Notes: generated by a model not told the origin, from the letters alone. Positions 15,695 to 24,370 are shown, numbered from the stretch's first letter. The stretch: DNA of 36,015 nt from Microbacteriaceae bacterium PS02067 (GCA_029960085.1 JASCPG010000032.1:1-36015), one strand, 5' to 3'. Translations and numbers: made by a program.

Positions 15695-16747
15695 ATGACG
15701 ACGGCGCTCCTCGACGACCTCACCGCGCTGCGGGCCCGGTTCGACGACACCGCCGGCTACCTTGCGGCGTGCACCGTGGGGCTCCCCGCCGCGGGAACGC
15801 GCGAGGCCATCGCCGCAGACCTTGCGGGGCGCCCCGACGTCGCCCAGTACAGCCGTGCCGTCGAGGCATCCCGCGCACATTTCGCGAAGCTCGTCGGCGT
15901 CGGCACGGACCGCGTCGCGATCGGCTCGCAGACGTCGGTGCAGGTGTCGCTCCTCGCGACCGCCGTTCCCGACGGCGCCGAGGTGCTCGTCCCCGAGGAC
16001 GAGTTCTCGTCTCTTGTCCTGCCGTTCGTCCACGCCGGGCGGGGCATCCGGGTGCGGACCGCGCCGCTGGCCGACCTCGCGGACGCGGTGACCTCCGACA
16101 CGGCGCTCGTCGCGTTCTCGCTCGTGCAGTCGGGCTCGGGCGAACTCGCCGACCTCGACGCGATCGTCGCCGCCGCCGCACGGGTCGGCGCGCGGACGGT
16201 GTGCGACGCGACGCAAGCCGTCGGCTGGATGCCGGTGGATGCCGGTCGGGTCGACGCCCTGCTGTGCCACGCGTACAAGTGGCTGTGCTGCCCGCGCGGT
16301 GTGGCTTTCCTCACCCTTCGCGAGGAGTTCGCCCGCACCCTCGTGCCCGTGCACGCCGGCTGGTACGCGGGCGCGGACCCGTGGACCTCGTGCTACGGCG
16401 GCGACGCCGAACTCGCCGGGTGCGCGCGCCGCTTCGACGTTTCCCCCGCGTGGCAGGCCTTCGTCGGCGCGGAGCCGGCTCTCGCCTCCTTCGCCACCGC
16501 CGACGTGACACAGATCTACGCGCATGCGACGGGGCTCGCCGCCGCCTTCCGTGCCCGACTCGGCATCGACGAGCCAGCGCTCCCGAGCGCGATCGTGACG
16601 TGGGCGGATGCCACGGGCTGCGACCTCGCGCTCCTGACCGCCGCGGGGATCGTCGCCTCGGGGCGGAACGGCCGCGCGCGGGTCGCCTTCCACGTCTTCA
16701 ACGACGCCGACGATGTGGAGTGCGCCGCCGCGGCGCTCGGGCGCTGA
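15695..16747 (+). CDS. class V aminotransferase-fold PLP-dependent enzyme
   Basis: 350 residues from ATG 15695; an in-frame ATG at 15683 would add four residues, and neither has a clear ribosome site. A fold-type I PLP enzyme of the class V (cysteine desulfurase / kynureninase-like) group: VCDATQAVGWMP supplies the Asp that pairs with the PLP pyridine nitrogen, and the Schiff-base Lys is K195 in CHAYKWLCCPRG. SQTSVQVSLLATAVPDG forms the phosphate-binding region. At about 350 residues it is shorter than a typical cysteine desulfurase, and there is no conserved C-terminal desulfurase Cys loop, so an aminotransferase, lyase or amino-sugar type role is more likely. Substrate unknown. Divergent from LysR, its likely regulator. 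Confidence 0.85.
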   Translation: MTTALLDDLTALRARFDDTAGYLAACTVGLPAAGTREAIAADLAGRPDVAQYSRAVEASRAHFAKLVGVGTDRVAIGSQTSVQVSLLATAVPDGAEVLVPEDEFSSLVLPFVHAGRGIRVRTAPLADLADAVTSDTALVAFSLVQSGSGELADLDAIVAAAARVGARTVCDATQAVGWMPVDAGRVDALLCHAYKWLCCPRGVAFLTLREEFARTLVPVHAGWYAGADPWTSCYGGDAELAGCARRFDVSPAWQAFVGAEPALASFATADVTQIYAHATGLAAAFRARLGIDEPALPSAIVTWADATGCDLALLTAAGIVASGRNGRARVAFHVFNDADDVECAAAALGR

Positions 16748-16763
16748 CGGCACTCCGCGTCAG
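16744..16763. terminator. dyad across convergent stop codons
   Basis: CTGACG-N8-CGTCAG. One arm contains the TGA of the PLP enzyme (16745-16747), the other the complementary TCA of the GntR gene (16760-16762). It could form a six-bp hairpin in either transcript. There is no T-tract. Confidence 0.3.
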
Positions 16764-17134
16764 GCGTCGGTCGGGCCTACCTCGCCGTGGGCTGCGGCCC
16801 ATGCCGCCCGCACCGCGCCCAGCGCCGCCTCGAGATCGAGGCCTTCCGCGGCACTGACGTAGCGCCGCGCCGCACGGTGGAGTGACGGCGCGAGGGCCTG
16901 GTCCGCGACCACCCGGGTCCCCCGCGTGCGGTTGGTCTCGATCAGGCCCTCCGCCGTGAGCGCGGCGTAGGCCTTCGCGACCGTCCCGGCGGCGACCTGC
17001 AGATCGCCCGCGAGCTGGCGGATCGAGGGCAGCCGCTGGCCGCCGACCAGTTCCCCCGACCGGATGCCGTCGGCGATCTGGCGCCGGATCTGCTCGAACG
17101 GGTCGACCGAGGCCGACGGATCGAGGACGATCAC
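16760..17134 (-). CDS. GntR-family regulator (YtrA-like)
   Basis: 124 residues from GTG 17134, which shares four bases (GTGA) with the stop of the upstream membrane-protein gene. Winged HTH at about 10-72: PFEQIRRQIADGIRSGELVG, RLPSIRQLAGDLQVAAGTVAKAYAALTAEGLI, then TRGTRVV. The remaining 50 residues form a short helical tail, which is the small YtrA-type effector domain. Family members usually repress their own operon and respond to cell-envelope or membrane stress. The dyads around 18111-18151, ahead of the operon, are the probable operator. Confidence 0.92.
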   Translation of the reverse strand: MIVLDPSASVDPFEQIRRQIADGIRSGELVGGQRLPSIRQLAGDLQVAAGTVAKAYAALTAEGLIETNRTRGTRVVADQALAPSLHRAARRYVSAAEGLDLEAALGAVRAAWAAAHGEVGPTDA

Positions 17135-18081
17135 GATGCCGCGCCGGAGGGGCCGATCACGACGGCGCGCCGCTGCGGGCCGACCGGCTGCCGGTACCTG
17201 AGCGCCACACTTCCCAGCGCCGCCAGCGTGAGCAGCACGATGCTCACGACCATTGATGCGAGACCGAGCACGATGAGCACGAGCGCCACGACGGTCCAGC
17301 CTGCGGGCGACGTGGGCAGCATTCCCGAGAGGATGACCTGGCCTGAGAACGCCGCCGAGCCGCCCACCGGCTGCAGGATCGCGGCGACGATGATCGCCAG
17401 CAGGATCCGCACACTTCCGCGTCGCCAGTGCGCGTCGGCATCCGCCCCCTCCTCGCGTGGCAGCGCGGGTATCGTCGCGATCCGCCGCAGCGCGAAGGCG
17501 CCCGCAACGAGGAGGACGGCGATCGCGGCCAACGCCGGCACCCCGTACGACCAGCCCGCGTACGGACCGGAGGTGCTCGAGACCGCTCCGTCCGTGAACG
17601 TGATCTCCCGGGACAGGCCGCGCTCGTCGGTACTCGACGTGAATCCGGTGAAGAGGAAGACCGCGATCGCGAACACGACGGCGCCCGTCAGGACGAGCGC
17701 GTCGGGGCGTGCGACGTAGCTTCCGAGCGAGCGCGGCGTGAGCGAGGCTTCGCGTGTCGCGTCGGCGGCGACCGCCACTGAACGCGGGGGGATCACCGCA
17801 TAGAGGAGGAGTGCAACCGTGGCCGCCACGGGCGCCGCGAGCAGCAGCGGCAGTCCATACGCCTCGGGCGTCGACATGCCGAAGGAGACGAGTGCCGTGA
17901 AGACGACGATCGTCACCACGACGGCTGCGACGGCGCGGCGCCGGGCTGCTCTCAGCAGTGACACGTATTCCGGCGACGGGCGGCTCGTCTCCTGCCGACG
18001 GCCGGCGGCGACCGCCACCACGACCACGACGACGGCCGCCACGATGGCCGCCGCGTATCCGACCAGAATGATCCCGAGCAT
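17131..18081 (-). CDS. multi-pass membrane protein co-transcribed with GntR regulator
   Basis: 316 residues from ATG 18081, preceded by GGAGAG; an earlier in-frame start at 18105 lies within the likely leader. Hydrophobic segments lie at roughly 4-26, 50-70, 78-100, 130-150, 185-205, 228-245 and 260-300. Two stretches of consecutive Val/Ala are notable (AAAIVAAVVVVVVAVAAG). Loops contain an Arg-rich segment (RRQETSRPSPEYVSLLRAAR). No transporter or enzyme signature is recognised. The GTGA overlap with the GntR gene indicates translational coupling, so the regulator probably controls the level of this protein. Confidence 0.8.
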   Translation of the reverse strand: MLGIILVGYAAAIVAAVVVVVVAVAAGRRQETSRPSPEYVSLLRAARRRAVAAVVVTIVVFTALVSFGMSTPEAYGLPLLLAAPVAATVALLLYAVIPPRSVAVAADATREASLTPRSLGSYVARPDALVLTGAVVFAIAVFLFTGFTSSTDERGLSREITFTDGAVSSTSGPYAGWSYGVPALAAIAVLLVAGAFALRRIATIPALPREEGADADAHWRRGSVRILLAIIVAAILQPVGGSAAFSGQVILSGMLPTSPAGWTVVALVLIVLGLASMVVSIVLLTLAALGSVALRYRQPVGPQRRAVVIGPSGAAS

Positions 18082-18110
18082 GTCGACTCTCCCTGCGTGT
18101 ACCACTGCCT

Positions 18111-18151
18111 TGATACAAGTATGGCCCCTTGTGTATCACTAGATCAATACA
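18111..18151 (-). promoter_or_regulatory. promoter and operator of the membrane protein-GntR operon
   Basis: On the minus strand, TTGATC (18147-18142), an 18-base spacer and CATACT (18123-18118) form a promoter starting about 30 bases before the ATG at 18081. TGATACA (18111-18117), 14 bases, TGTATCA (18132-18138) is a perfect 7-bp dyad flanking the -10, and TGTAT-N10-ATACA (18132-18151) overlaps the -35. This nested arrangement is typical of autoregulatory GntR operators. Confidence 0.6.
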
Positions 18152-18171
18152 TGAGTTGCTCCACCCCCGCT

Positions 18172-18580
18172 CGTTGAGCGAGCGAAGCGAGTCGAAACGA
18201 CTGTGGCGTGGCGCGTTTCGTCTCCCCGCTGCGCGGCTCGCTCAACGACCAGAGGGGGGCGATGGCGCGTTTCGACTCCCCGCTGCGCGGCTCGCTCAAC
18301 GACCGGGGCGAGGTCGGTCGTTGAGCGAGCGAAGCGAGTCGAAACGTCTGTGACGTGGCACGTTTCGACTCGCCGCTGCGCGGCTCGCTCAACGACCGGG
18401 GGGTGGATGCCGCGTTTCGACTCGCCGCGGGGCGGCTCGCTCAACGACCGGTGCCGGGCGGCTCGCTCAACGACCGGCGCGGGGCGGCGGTTCCCCGGTC
18501 GTTGAGCGAGCGGAGCGAGTCGAAACGTCGGTCGCCTCGTCCCCGCGTTTCGACTCACCGCGGGGCGGCTCGCTCAACGA
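18172..18580. repeat. array of nine palindromic intergenic repeat units
   Basis: Copies of a unit reading GGTCGTTGAGCGAGCG followed by (A/G)AGCGAGTCGAAACG in plus orientation, or its complement (CGTTTCGACTCG ... GGCTCGCTCAACGACC) in minus orientation. Plus copies: 18172-18199, 18316-18346, 18497-18527. Minus copies: 18214-18250, 18268-18304, 18361-18397, 18413-18449, 18546-18580, and a truncated one at 18457-18475. The order is + - - + - - - + -, so each plus copy is followed by a minus copy that can pair with it into a long hairpin. Minus units contain a variable centre (CTGCGCGG, CGGGGCGG). Spacers are 10-24 bases and not alike. There is no protein-coding content in 18082-18573; the array may terminate transcription or bind protein. 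The minus unit at 18546-18580 contributes the last codons of the MFS gene. Confidence 0.85.
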
Positions 18581-19815
18581 ACGGTGGAGCGGGCGTAGGG
18601 CGAGAGGACGGTCACGGCGACGACGATGACGAGCGCCACGAGCGCGAGTCCGCCGTAACCGATCGCGCCGAGGATGAGGCCGGCGAGCACCGACCCGACC
18701 GCCGCGCTGAAGGTCATGATCGTGTCGGAGAGCCCCTGCCGGCGCGGACGCATGGCCGTGAGGGTCGACTCGGTGAGCAGCGCCGCGCCCGCGACCGTCG
18801 CCGCGCTCCAGCCTGCCCCGAGGAGGAACAGCGCGACGAGGACGGTCCACTGCGAGTCGGGAGCGACGGCGGCGAGCACGAGCGACGCCGCCAGCAGCCC
18901 CTGCCCGACGAGGATCGTCGCGATCCGCCCCGCCCGGTCCGCCAGCGCACCGAAGAGGGGCGATAGCCCGTACATCCCGAACACATGGAGTGCGATCGTC
19001 GTCCCGACGACGACCGTCACGTGCTCGGGGGCGAGGTGAGCGAGATGCACGGGGGTCATCGCCATGACGGATGCCATCACGACGTGCGATCCCGCGACGG
19101 CGAAGATGGCATACCGTGCGACGAGCGGGCGATCCGTGTCGACGATGTGCTCGCGGCGCGCTTCACCGGTCGACGTCAGCCGCTGCGCGATGAGCAGCGG
19201 GTCGGGCCGCAGCGCGACGATGTACAGGATGAACGCCGCGATCTGGGCGACGATCGAGAACGCGTAGGCGCCCGTGAGCGGCGGCATGCCGATCGCCTGC
19301 CCGAGCGCCTCCCCCGGAGTCAGCATCAGGGGGCCGACGACACCGCCGACGGTCGTGGCCCACACCACCGTGCCGAGGTCGCGCGCACGCCGATCGGAGA
19401 CGGCGAGGTCGGTCGCCGCGAAGCGCGACTGGAGGTTGCCGGCGTTCCCCGCCCCGATGAGGATGACCCCGACGAGCAGCAGCGGGAACAGCCGTAGCGC
19501 GGCCGCCGTGATCACGACGGCGATGCCGACGAGGGCGAAGAGGTTTCCGAGGGTCAGCGCGACGCGCCGGCCGCGACGGGCCGCGAGCCGCGCGAGGGGA
19601 ATCGCGCAGAACGACGCACCGAGCGTGACGGATGCCGTCGCGAGGCCCGACAGGGAGTCCTGCCCGGACAGGTCGGCGGCGAGCAGCGCCCCGAGCGACA
19701 CGGTGGCCCCGAACGCGATGCCACCGAGCACCTGCCCGACAGCGAGGACGCGGACGGTGCGCCGCTGGATCGCGGCGACCTCGTCGGGGGTCGCCGCGGC
19801 GGCCTCGACGCTCAC
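18574..19815 (-). CDS. MFS transporter (12 segments)
   Basis: 413 residues from GTG 19815, which overlaps the FAH-family gene stop by GTGA. About twelve membrane helices are visible. The cytoplasmic loop between segments 2 and 3 has the MFS motif A in degenerate form (LARLAARRGRRVALTLG), and it is repeated after the sixth-to-seventh loop as GALADRAGRIATILVG. A roughly 30-residue hydrophilic central loop (DPLLIAQRLTSTGEARREHI) separates the two halves. Substrate unknown; the drug/metabolite exporter type is most likely. The stop codon and last codons (RSTVR) lie inside an intergenic repeat unit, so the C-terminus may have been altered by repeat insertion. Confidence 0.88.
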   Translation of the reverse strand: MSVEAAAATPDEVAAIQRRTVRVLAVGQVLGGIAFGATVSLGALLAADLSGQDSLSGLATASVTLGASFCAIPLARLAARRGRRVALTLGNLFALVGIAVVITAAALRLFPLLLVGVILIGAGNAGNLQSRFAATDLAVSDRRARDLGTVVWATTVGGVVGPLMLTPGEALGQAIGMPPLTGAYAFSIVAQIAAFILYIVALRPDPLLIAQRLTSTGEARREHIVDTDRPLVARYAIFAVAGSHVVMASVMAMTPVHLAHLAPEHVTVVVGTTIALHVFGMYGLSPLFGALADRAGRIATILVGQGLLAASLVLAAVAPDSQWTVLVALFLLGAGWSAATVAGAALLTESTLTAMRPRRQGLSDTIMTFSAAVGSVLAGLILGAIGYGGLALVALVIVVAVTVLSPYARSTVR

Positions 19816-20579
19816 GCGTTGCGTACGGGGTTGCGGAGTGTTCCGAGCCCGGTGATCTCGACCTCGACCGTCTGCCCCGCCTCGAACGGGCCGATGCCCG
19901 CCGGCGTGCCGGTGAGGATCACGTCTCCGGGCAGGAGCGTGAACGCCGCCGAGGCGTACGCGATGATGTCGGGCACCGAGTGCACCATGTCGGAGATCGG
20001 GCCGTCCTGGCGCACCTCGCCGTCGACGCGCGTCACGATCCGCGCCCCGCCCGCGAGGTCGAACTCGGTCTCGATCGCGGGGCCGAGCGGGCAGAACGTG
20101 TCGAACCCCTTCGCCCGCGCCCACTGCCCGTCGGACTGCTGCAGGTCACGCGCCGTGACGTCGTTGCCGATCGTGTATCCGAAGACGAAGTCCAGGGCAT
20201 CCGCTGCCGGCACGTTCTTCGCGACGCGGCCGATCACGACGGCGAGCTCGCCCTCGAAGTCGGTGCGCGCGGACTGCGGCGGGCGCACGATCGCGTCGCC
20301 CGGGCCGATGACGGCGGTGTTCGGCTTCAGGAACAGCAGCGGCACCGCGGGTGCCTCGCCGCCCATCTCGGCGGCGTGGTCGCGGTAGTTCTTGCCGACG
20401 CACACGACCTTGGAGCGCGGGATGACAGGAGCGAGCAGCGCGATGTCGCCGAGCGCGACGCGCTCCCCCGTCGTCTCGAACCCCGCGAACATCGGGTCGC
20501 CGGCAAGGACGACGATCTCGCCCTCGTCGACGATCCCGTAGCGGATCGCCTCCTGGTGGCTGAAGCGTACGACCCGCAT
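19812..20579 (-). CDS. fumarylacetoacetate hydrolase (FAH) family protein
   Basis: 255 residues from ATG 20579, which shares one base with the ilvE stop (TGATG). A short N-terminal domain precedes the FAH fold starting at KVVCVGKNYRDHAAEMG (60-73). Metal-binding acidic residues are E109 and E111 in TDFEGELAVVIG and D140 in TIGNDVTARDLQ. LTGTPAGIGPF is the C-terminal signature. Family members are Mg-dependent C-C hydrolases, decarboxylases or isomerases of 2-oxo acids (acylpyruvase, 2-hydroxyhepta-2,4-diene-1,7-dioate isomerase); the exact substrate is not predictable. FAH genes close to ilvE, leuB and gltX are a recurring actinobacterial arrangement, which hints at a keto-acid clean-up role. 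Confidence 0.93.
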   Translation of the reverse strand: MRVVRFSHQEAIRYGIVDEGEIVVLAGDPMFAGFETTGERVALGDIALLAPVIPRSKVVCVGKNYRDHAAEMGGEAPAVPLLFLKPNTAVIGPGDAIVRPPQSARTDFEGELAVVIGRVAKNVPAADALDFVFGYTIGNDVTARDLQQSDGQWARAKGFDTFCPLGPAIETEFDLAGGARIVTRVDGEVRQDGPISDMVHSVPDIIAYASAAFTLLPGDVILTGTPAGIGPFEAGQTVEVEITGLGTLRNPVRNA

Positions 20580-21682
20580 CAGCCGTCCAGGCGCTCGAGC
20601 CAGCCGTGCACGTCCTCGCGACGGCCGTACTGGATGTCGGTGAGCTCTTCGCGCAGCGACAGGGCGAGCGGCCCGAGAGGCTGCTCGTCGACGAAATCCG
20701 CACCCTTGAGCACGCCGATCGGCGCGACGACCGCCGCGGTGCCGCACGCGAACACCTCGACGATGTCGCCGGATGCCACGCCCTGCCGCCACTCGTCGAT
20801 CGAGACGTGCCGCCCCTCGACCTTATGGCCGCGGTCGGCGGCGAGCTGCAGGATCGACTCGCGCGTGATGCCCTCGAGGATCGAGTCGGACTGCGGGGTG
20901 ACGATCGTGCCGTCCTTATAGACGAACACGATGTTCATCCCGCCGAGTTCCTCGACGTTGCGGTTCTGATCGAGGAAGACGACCTGGTCGCAGCCCTGCT
21001 CGTATGCCTCGGCCTGCGGCAGGAGGCTCGCCGCGTAGTTGCCGCCGGTCTTCGCCGCACCCGTGCCGCCCTTGCCGGCGCGGGCGTAGTCCTCGCTGAG
21101 CCAGATCGAGACGGGCTTCGCGCCGCCCTTGAAGTAGGCGCCGACCGGCGAGGCGATCACGTAGTAGCCGACCTTGTTCGCAGGGCGCACCCCGAGGAAC
21201 GCCTCCTTCGCGAACATGAACGGACGCAGGTACAGGCTCTGGTCGGCCCCGGAGGGCACCCAGGCACCGTCGACGGCGATGAGCGCCTTGAGCGACTCGA
21301 CGAAGTATTCGACGGGAAGCTCGGGAAGGGCGAGGCGACGCGCACTGCGCTGCAGCCGCTTGCCGTTCTCCGCCGGCCGGAAGGTGTGGATCGAGCCGTC
21401 GGCGTGGCGGTAGGCCTTGATCCCCTCGAAGATCTCCTGGCCGTAGTGGAGGACTGCGGCGGCGGGGTCGAGCGACAGCGGGCCGTACGGCTGCACGCGC
21501 GGGCGGTGCCACCCGCCGCGCACCGACCAGCAGATGTCGATCATGTGGTCGGTGAAGGTCGTGCCGAAGGCCGGGTCGACGAGGAGCTCGGCGCGCTCGG
21601 CATCCGTGCGCGCGGCGAGGTTCTTCGTGACGGCGAACTCGAGCGGTGCGAGTCCGGCGTCGGGGTCGTAGGTGAGGCTCAT
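20579..21682 (-). CDS. ilvE: branched-chain amino acid aminotransferase
   Basis: 367 residues from ATG 21682, full length for the actinobacterial type. A fold-type IV PLP enzyme: GQEIFEGIKAYRHADG, YLRPFMFAKEAFLGV, and the PLP lysine K211 in GTGAAKTGGNYAAS. FLDQNRNVEELGGMNIVFVY is the class IV signature region. It catalyses the last, reversible transamination of the 2-keto acids to Val, Leu and Ile using glutamate. It lies 33 bases after leuB and is fused by TGATG to the FAH-family gene. The leuB-ilvE pair supplies the end of leucine synthesis, with ilvBNCD in the same window. Confidence 0.97.
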   Translation of the reverse strand: MSLTYDPDAGLAPLEFAVTKNLAARTDAERAELLVDPAFGTTFTDHMIDICWSVRGGWHRPRVQPYGPLSLDPAAAVLHYGQEIFEGIKAYRHADGSIHTFRPAENGKRLQRSARRLALPELPVEYFVESLKALIAVDGAWVPSGADQSLYLRPFMFAKEAFLGVRPANKVGYYVIASPVGAYFKGGAKPVSIWLSEDYARAGKGGTGAAKTGGNYAASLLPQAEAYEQGCDQVVFLDQNRNVEELGGMNIVFVYKDGTIVTPQSDSILEGITRESILQLAADRGHKVEGRHVSIDEWRQGVASGDIVEVFACGTAAVVAPIGVLKGADFVDEQPLGPLALSLREELTDIQYGRREDVHGWLERLDG

Positions 21683-21715
21683 GGTCTTTCCTCTGTCTCT
21701 GGTCGCGGTTCCAGG

Positions 21716-22768
21716 CTACGCCTGGAGTGTCCGCGCGATGGCGTCGCCGACCTCTGCGGTCGTGCGGGGCGCCGACCCGCGTGCGGCGATGTCGTCCTCG
21801 ACAGCGCGGGTGACGCGCTGCGCTTCGCCTGCGAGCCCGAGGTGATCGAGCAGAAGAGCGACGGACAGGATCGCGGCCGTGGGGTCGGCCAGTTGCTTGC
21901 CCGCGATGTCCGGCGCCGAGCCGTGCACGGGCTCGAACATCGAGGGGAACGCGCCGTCGGGATTGATGTTTCCCGAAGCGGCGAGGCCGATGCCTCCGGT
22001 GACGGCGCCGGCCAAGTCGGTGAGGATGTCGCCGAAGAGGTTGTCGGTGACGATCACATCGAAGCGGCCCGGGTTCGTGACCAGATAGATGGTGGCCGCG
22101 TCGATGTGCACATAGTCTACGGCGACGTCGGGGTGCTCGGATGCCACGGCGTCGACGATCCGCTTCCACATGCCGCCCGCATGCACGAGCACGTTCGTCT
22201 TGTGCACGAGCGTGAGCTTCTTGCGGCGCTTCTCGGCGAGGTCGAAGGCGTAGCGGACGACGCGTTCGATGCCGTACGCCGTGTTGACGCTCGTCTCGTT
22301 CGCGACCTCGTGCGGCGTGCCGGTGCGGATCGACCCGCCGTTGCCGACATAGGGGCCTTCCGTGCCCTCGCGCACGACGACGAAGTCGATCTCGCCGGGG
22401 TCGGCGAGGGGGCCGGGGGCTCCGGGGTAGAGCTTCGACGGGCGGAGGTTGACGTAGTGGTCGAGCGCGAAGCGCAGCTTCAGCAGCAGCCCGCGCTCGA
22501 TGTTCGCGTCCTTCAGGCGCGGGTCGCCGGGCACTCCCCCGACGGCGCCGAGGATGATCGCGTCGTGACCGGCGATGGCCGCGAGATCATCGTCGGTGAG
22601 GGTGTCACCGGTTTCGAGGTAGCGCGCCGCGCCGAGGGAGAACCGCGTCTTCTCGAACACGACGTCGGAGGCCGCGGTCACGGCATCCAGCACCTTCTCC
22701 GCTTCGGCGACGACCTCGGGACCTATTCCGTCACCGGGGATCAGGGCCAGTCTGATGACGCGCGACAT
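21716..22768 (-). CDS. leuB: 3-isopropylmalate dehydrogenase
   Basis: 350 residues from ATG 22768 with GAGGAG seven bases upstream. N-terminus [14 protein letters not shown] is characteristic. [22 protein letters not shown] (Lys near the substrate), and [20 protein letters not shown] (metal-binding Asp residues) with GSAPDIAG give the complete signature. It is an NAD-dependent oxidative decarboxylation in leucine synthesis. The first 38 bases, including the start, lie inside the 3' end of the MFS exporter gene in another frame, so the gene is embedded in the same transcript or has its promoter within that gene. Confidence 0.97.
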   Translation of the reverse strand: MSRVIRLALIPGDGIGPEVVAEAEKVLDAVTAASDVVFEKTRFSLGAARYLETGDTLTDDDLAAIAGHDAIILGAVGGVPGDPRLKDANIERGLLLKLRFALDHYVNLRPSKLYPGAPGPLADPGEIDFVVVREGTEGPYVGNGGSIRTGTPHEVANETSVNTAYGIERVVRYAFDLAEKRRKKLTLVHKTNVLVHAGGMWKRIVDAVASEHPDVAVDYVHIDAATIYLVTNPGRFDVIVTDNLFGDILTDLAGAVTGGIGLAASGNINPDGAFPSMFEPVHGSAPDIAGKQLADPTAAILSVALLLDHLGLAGEAQRVTRAVEDDIAARGSAPRTTAEVGDAIARTLQA

Positions 22769-24311
22769 CGCTCTCCTCGTTCGTGGGGGTCGTTCTCAGC
22801 GTAGTGGCCGCGATGACCGCGGCGATCACGACGAGACCCGCTCCCACGAGCGCCGTCACGACGACGCCCGAGTCGAACGCGTGCGCGGCGGCGGCGCGCA
22901 ACTGGTCGCCGACGGCGCCGCCGAGCTGATCGGCCACGTTCATCGCACCCGCGAGCGTCTCGCGCGCGGCACCCGCGAGCGACCCGGTGATGCCCTCCGG
23001 GAGCACCATGCCGGTACGGAAGAGCGACGTGAGGATGCCGCCGAGCACCGCCGTGCCGAGGACGGCGCCCAACTCGTACGCCGTCTCCGAGACAGCACTC
23101 GCGGCGCCGGCCTTCTGCGGCGGGGCACTCGAGAGGATGAGGTCGTTCGACACGGTCTCGGCCGCGCCGATCCCGATGCCGAGGAGGACGAACGCCCAGA
23201 TCAGCAGGGTGAGGTCGGCGTCGGTCGCCGACAGCGCGACCATCACATACCCGGCCGTCGAGAACGCGAGGCCGACGGGGACGACGATGCGCGCGTCGAC
23301 GCGCTGCGCGACCGGCACGACCGCGAGGCCCGCGATGATCATCGCCACCATGCCGGGGACGAGCGCGAGCCCGGCATCCATCGGCGTGAGCCCCACGATC
23401 AGCTGCAGGTGCTGCGCGACGAAGAAAAGGAACCCGACGAGCGCGATGACGCTCAGGAGGTTCACGAGGAGCGCCCCCGTGAACGAGCCGAGGGAGAACA
23501 GCCGCATGTCGAGCATCGGCGTCTCGAGGCGCAGCTGCCGACGCACGAAGAGGACCCCGAAACCGAGACCGAACACGACGAGCAGCGGCACCGTCACACC
23601 GAACCCGTGCACGGCCGCCTCTTTGATGGCGAACACGATCGGGACCATCGTCGCCATCGACAGCACGATCGAGAGCGGGTCGATGCGGCCGGGGTGCGGG
23701 TCGCGGCTTTCGGGCAGGAGGAGGGGTGCGAACACGAGGAGGGGCACCAGCACGGGCACGGCCATGAGGAACACCGAACCCCACGAGAAGTGCTCGAGCA
23801 GGATGCCGCCGACGATCGGGCCGAGCGCAGCGCCGGCGGAGAACATCGCCGCCCACACCGCGATCGCGAGGCGACGCTGGTCGCGATGCGTGAAGATCGA
23901 GCGCAGCAGCGAAAGGGTCGAGGGCATGAGCATCGCACCGAACACACCCATGCCCGCACGCGCGGCGATGAGCCAGCCGGCACTCGGCGCGAACGCGGCG
24001 AGAGCGGAGATCGCGGCGAACCCGCTCGCACCGATGAGGAGCATCCGGCGCCGGCCGAACCGGTCACCGAGGGTCCCCATCGTGACGAGAAGGCCCGCCA
24101 GAACGAGCGGGTAGGCGTCGATGATCCAGAGCTGCTCCGCGCTCGACGGGCCGAGGTCGCGGGCGATGTCGGGGAGCGCGAAGCTCAGCACCGTGTTGTC
24201 CACGGCGACGAGCAGCACGGGGAGCATGAGCACCACGAGGGCAGCCCAGCCGCGCCAGCCGACCTTGCGGCCCTGGGCGTCGGCGACGCGGAGTTCTTCT
24301 GTCAAAGTCAT
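22731..24311 (-). CDS. DHA2-type MFS exporter (14 segments)
   Basis: 526 residues from ATG 24311. The first helix carries [14 protein letters not shown] (D38, N39), the D1 motif of the 14-segment EmrB/QacA family. Motif A is [14 protein letters not shown] (about 79-92). GLGPIVGG-type motif C appears as [17 protein letters not shown]. Fourteen helices are spread to about residue 505, ending in a hydrophilic tail ([20 protein letters not shown]). It should export drugs or toxic organic compounds by proton antiport. The 3' end overlaps the leuB start by 38 bases. It is divergent from a TetR gene only 59 bases away, with operator dyads between, so it is very probably repressed by that protein. 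Confidence 0.92.
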   Translation of the reverse strand: MTLTEELRVADAQGRKVGWRGWAALVVLMLPVLLVAVDNTVLSFALPDIARDLGPSSAEQLWIIDAYPLVLAGLLVTMGTLGDRFGRRRMLLIGASGFAAISALAAFAPSAGWLIAARAGMGVFGAMLMPSTLSLLRSIFTHRDQRRLAIAVWAAMFSAGAALGPIVGGILLEHFSWGSVFLMAVPVLVPLLVFAPLLLPESRDPHPGRIDPLSIVLSMATMVPIVFAIKEAAVHGFGVTVPLLVVFGLGFGVLFVRRQLRLETPMLDMRLFSLGSFTGALLVNLLSVIALVGFLFFVAQHLQLIVGLTPMDAGLALVPGMVAMIIAGLAVVPVAQRVDARIVVPVGLAFSTAGYVMVALSATDADLTLLIWAFVLLGIGIGAAETVSNDLILSSAPPQKAGAASAVSETAYELGAVLGTAVLGGILTSLFRTGMVLPEGITGSLAGAARETLAGAMNVADQLGGAVGDQLRAAAAHAFDSGVVVTALVGAGLVVIAAVIAATTLRTTPTNEESDVARHQTGPDPR

Positions 24312-24313
24312 TT

Positions 24314-24343
24314 CTGTACCGTCCAGCCGGTATAGTAACAGAA
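24314..24343. promoter_or_regulatory. TetR-type operator with overlapping divergent -10 boxes
   Basis: TACCG-TCCAGC-CGGTA, extended with one mismatch to CTGTACCG/CGGTATAG (24314-24335), is one dyad; TTCTGT-N20-ACAGAA (24312-24343) is another, offset by three bases. The plus strand carries TATAGT (24331-24336) as a -10 for the TetR gene, and the minus strand TACTAT (24337-24332) for the MFS gene. One bound repressor would block both. Confidence 0.6.
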
Positions 24344-24370
24344 GCGGACCGCGACAGAAAGGACCGAGAC

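Noticed and set aside
18172..18580. CRISPR array
   Set aside because: Units alternate in orientation, spacers are short and irregular, and no cas gene is present.
18129..18966. Short open frames with repeated SLSERSESKR or LAQRP peptides
   Set aside because: These are translations of the palindromic intergenic repeat array in several frames, not proteins.
22755..24335. Plus-strand open frames opposite the DHA2-type exporter
   Set aside because: Composition reflects the antisense of hydrophobic codons (Arg/Glu/His-rich); the minus-strand exporter is unambiguous.
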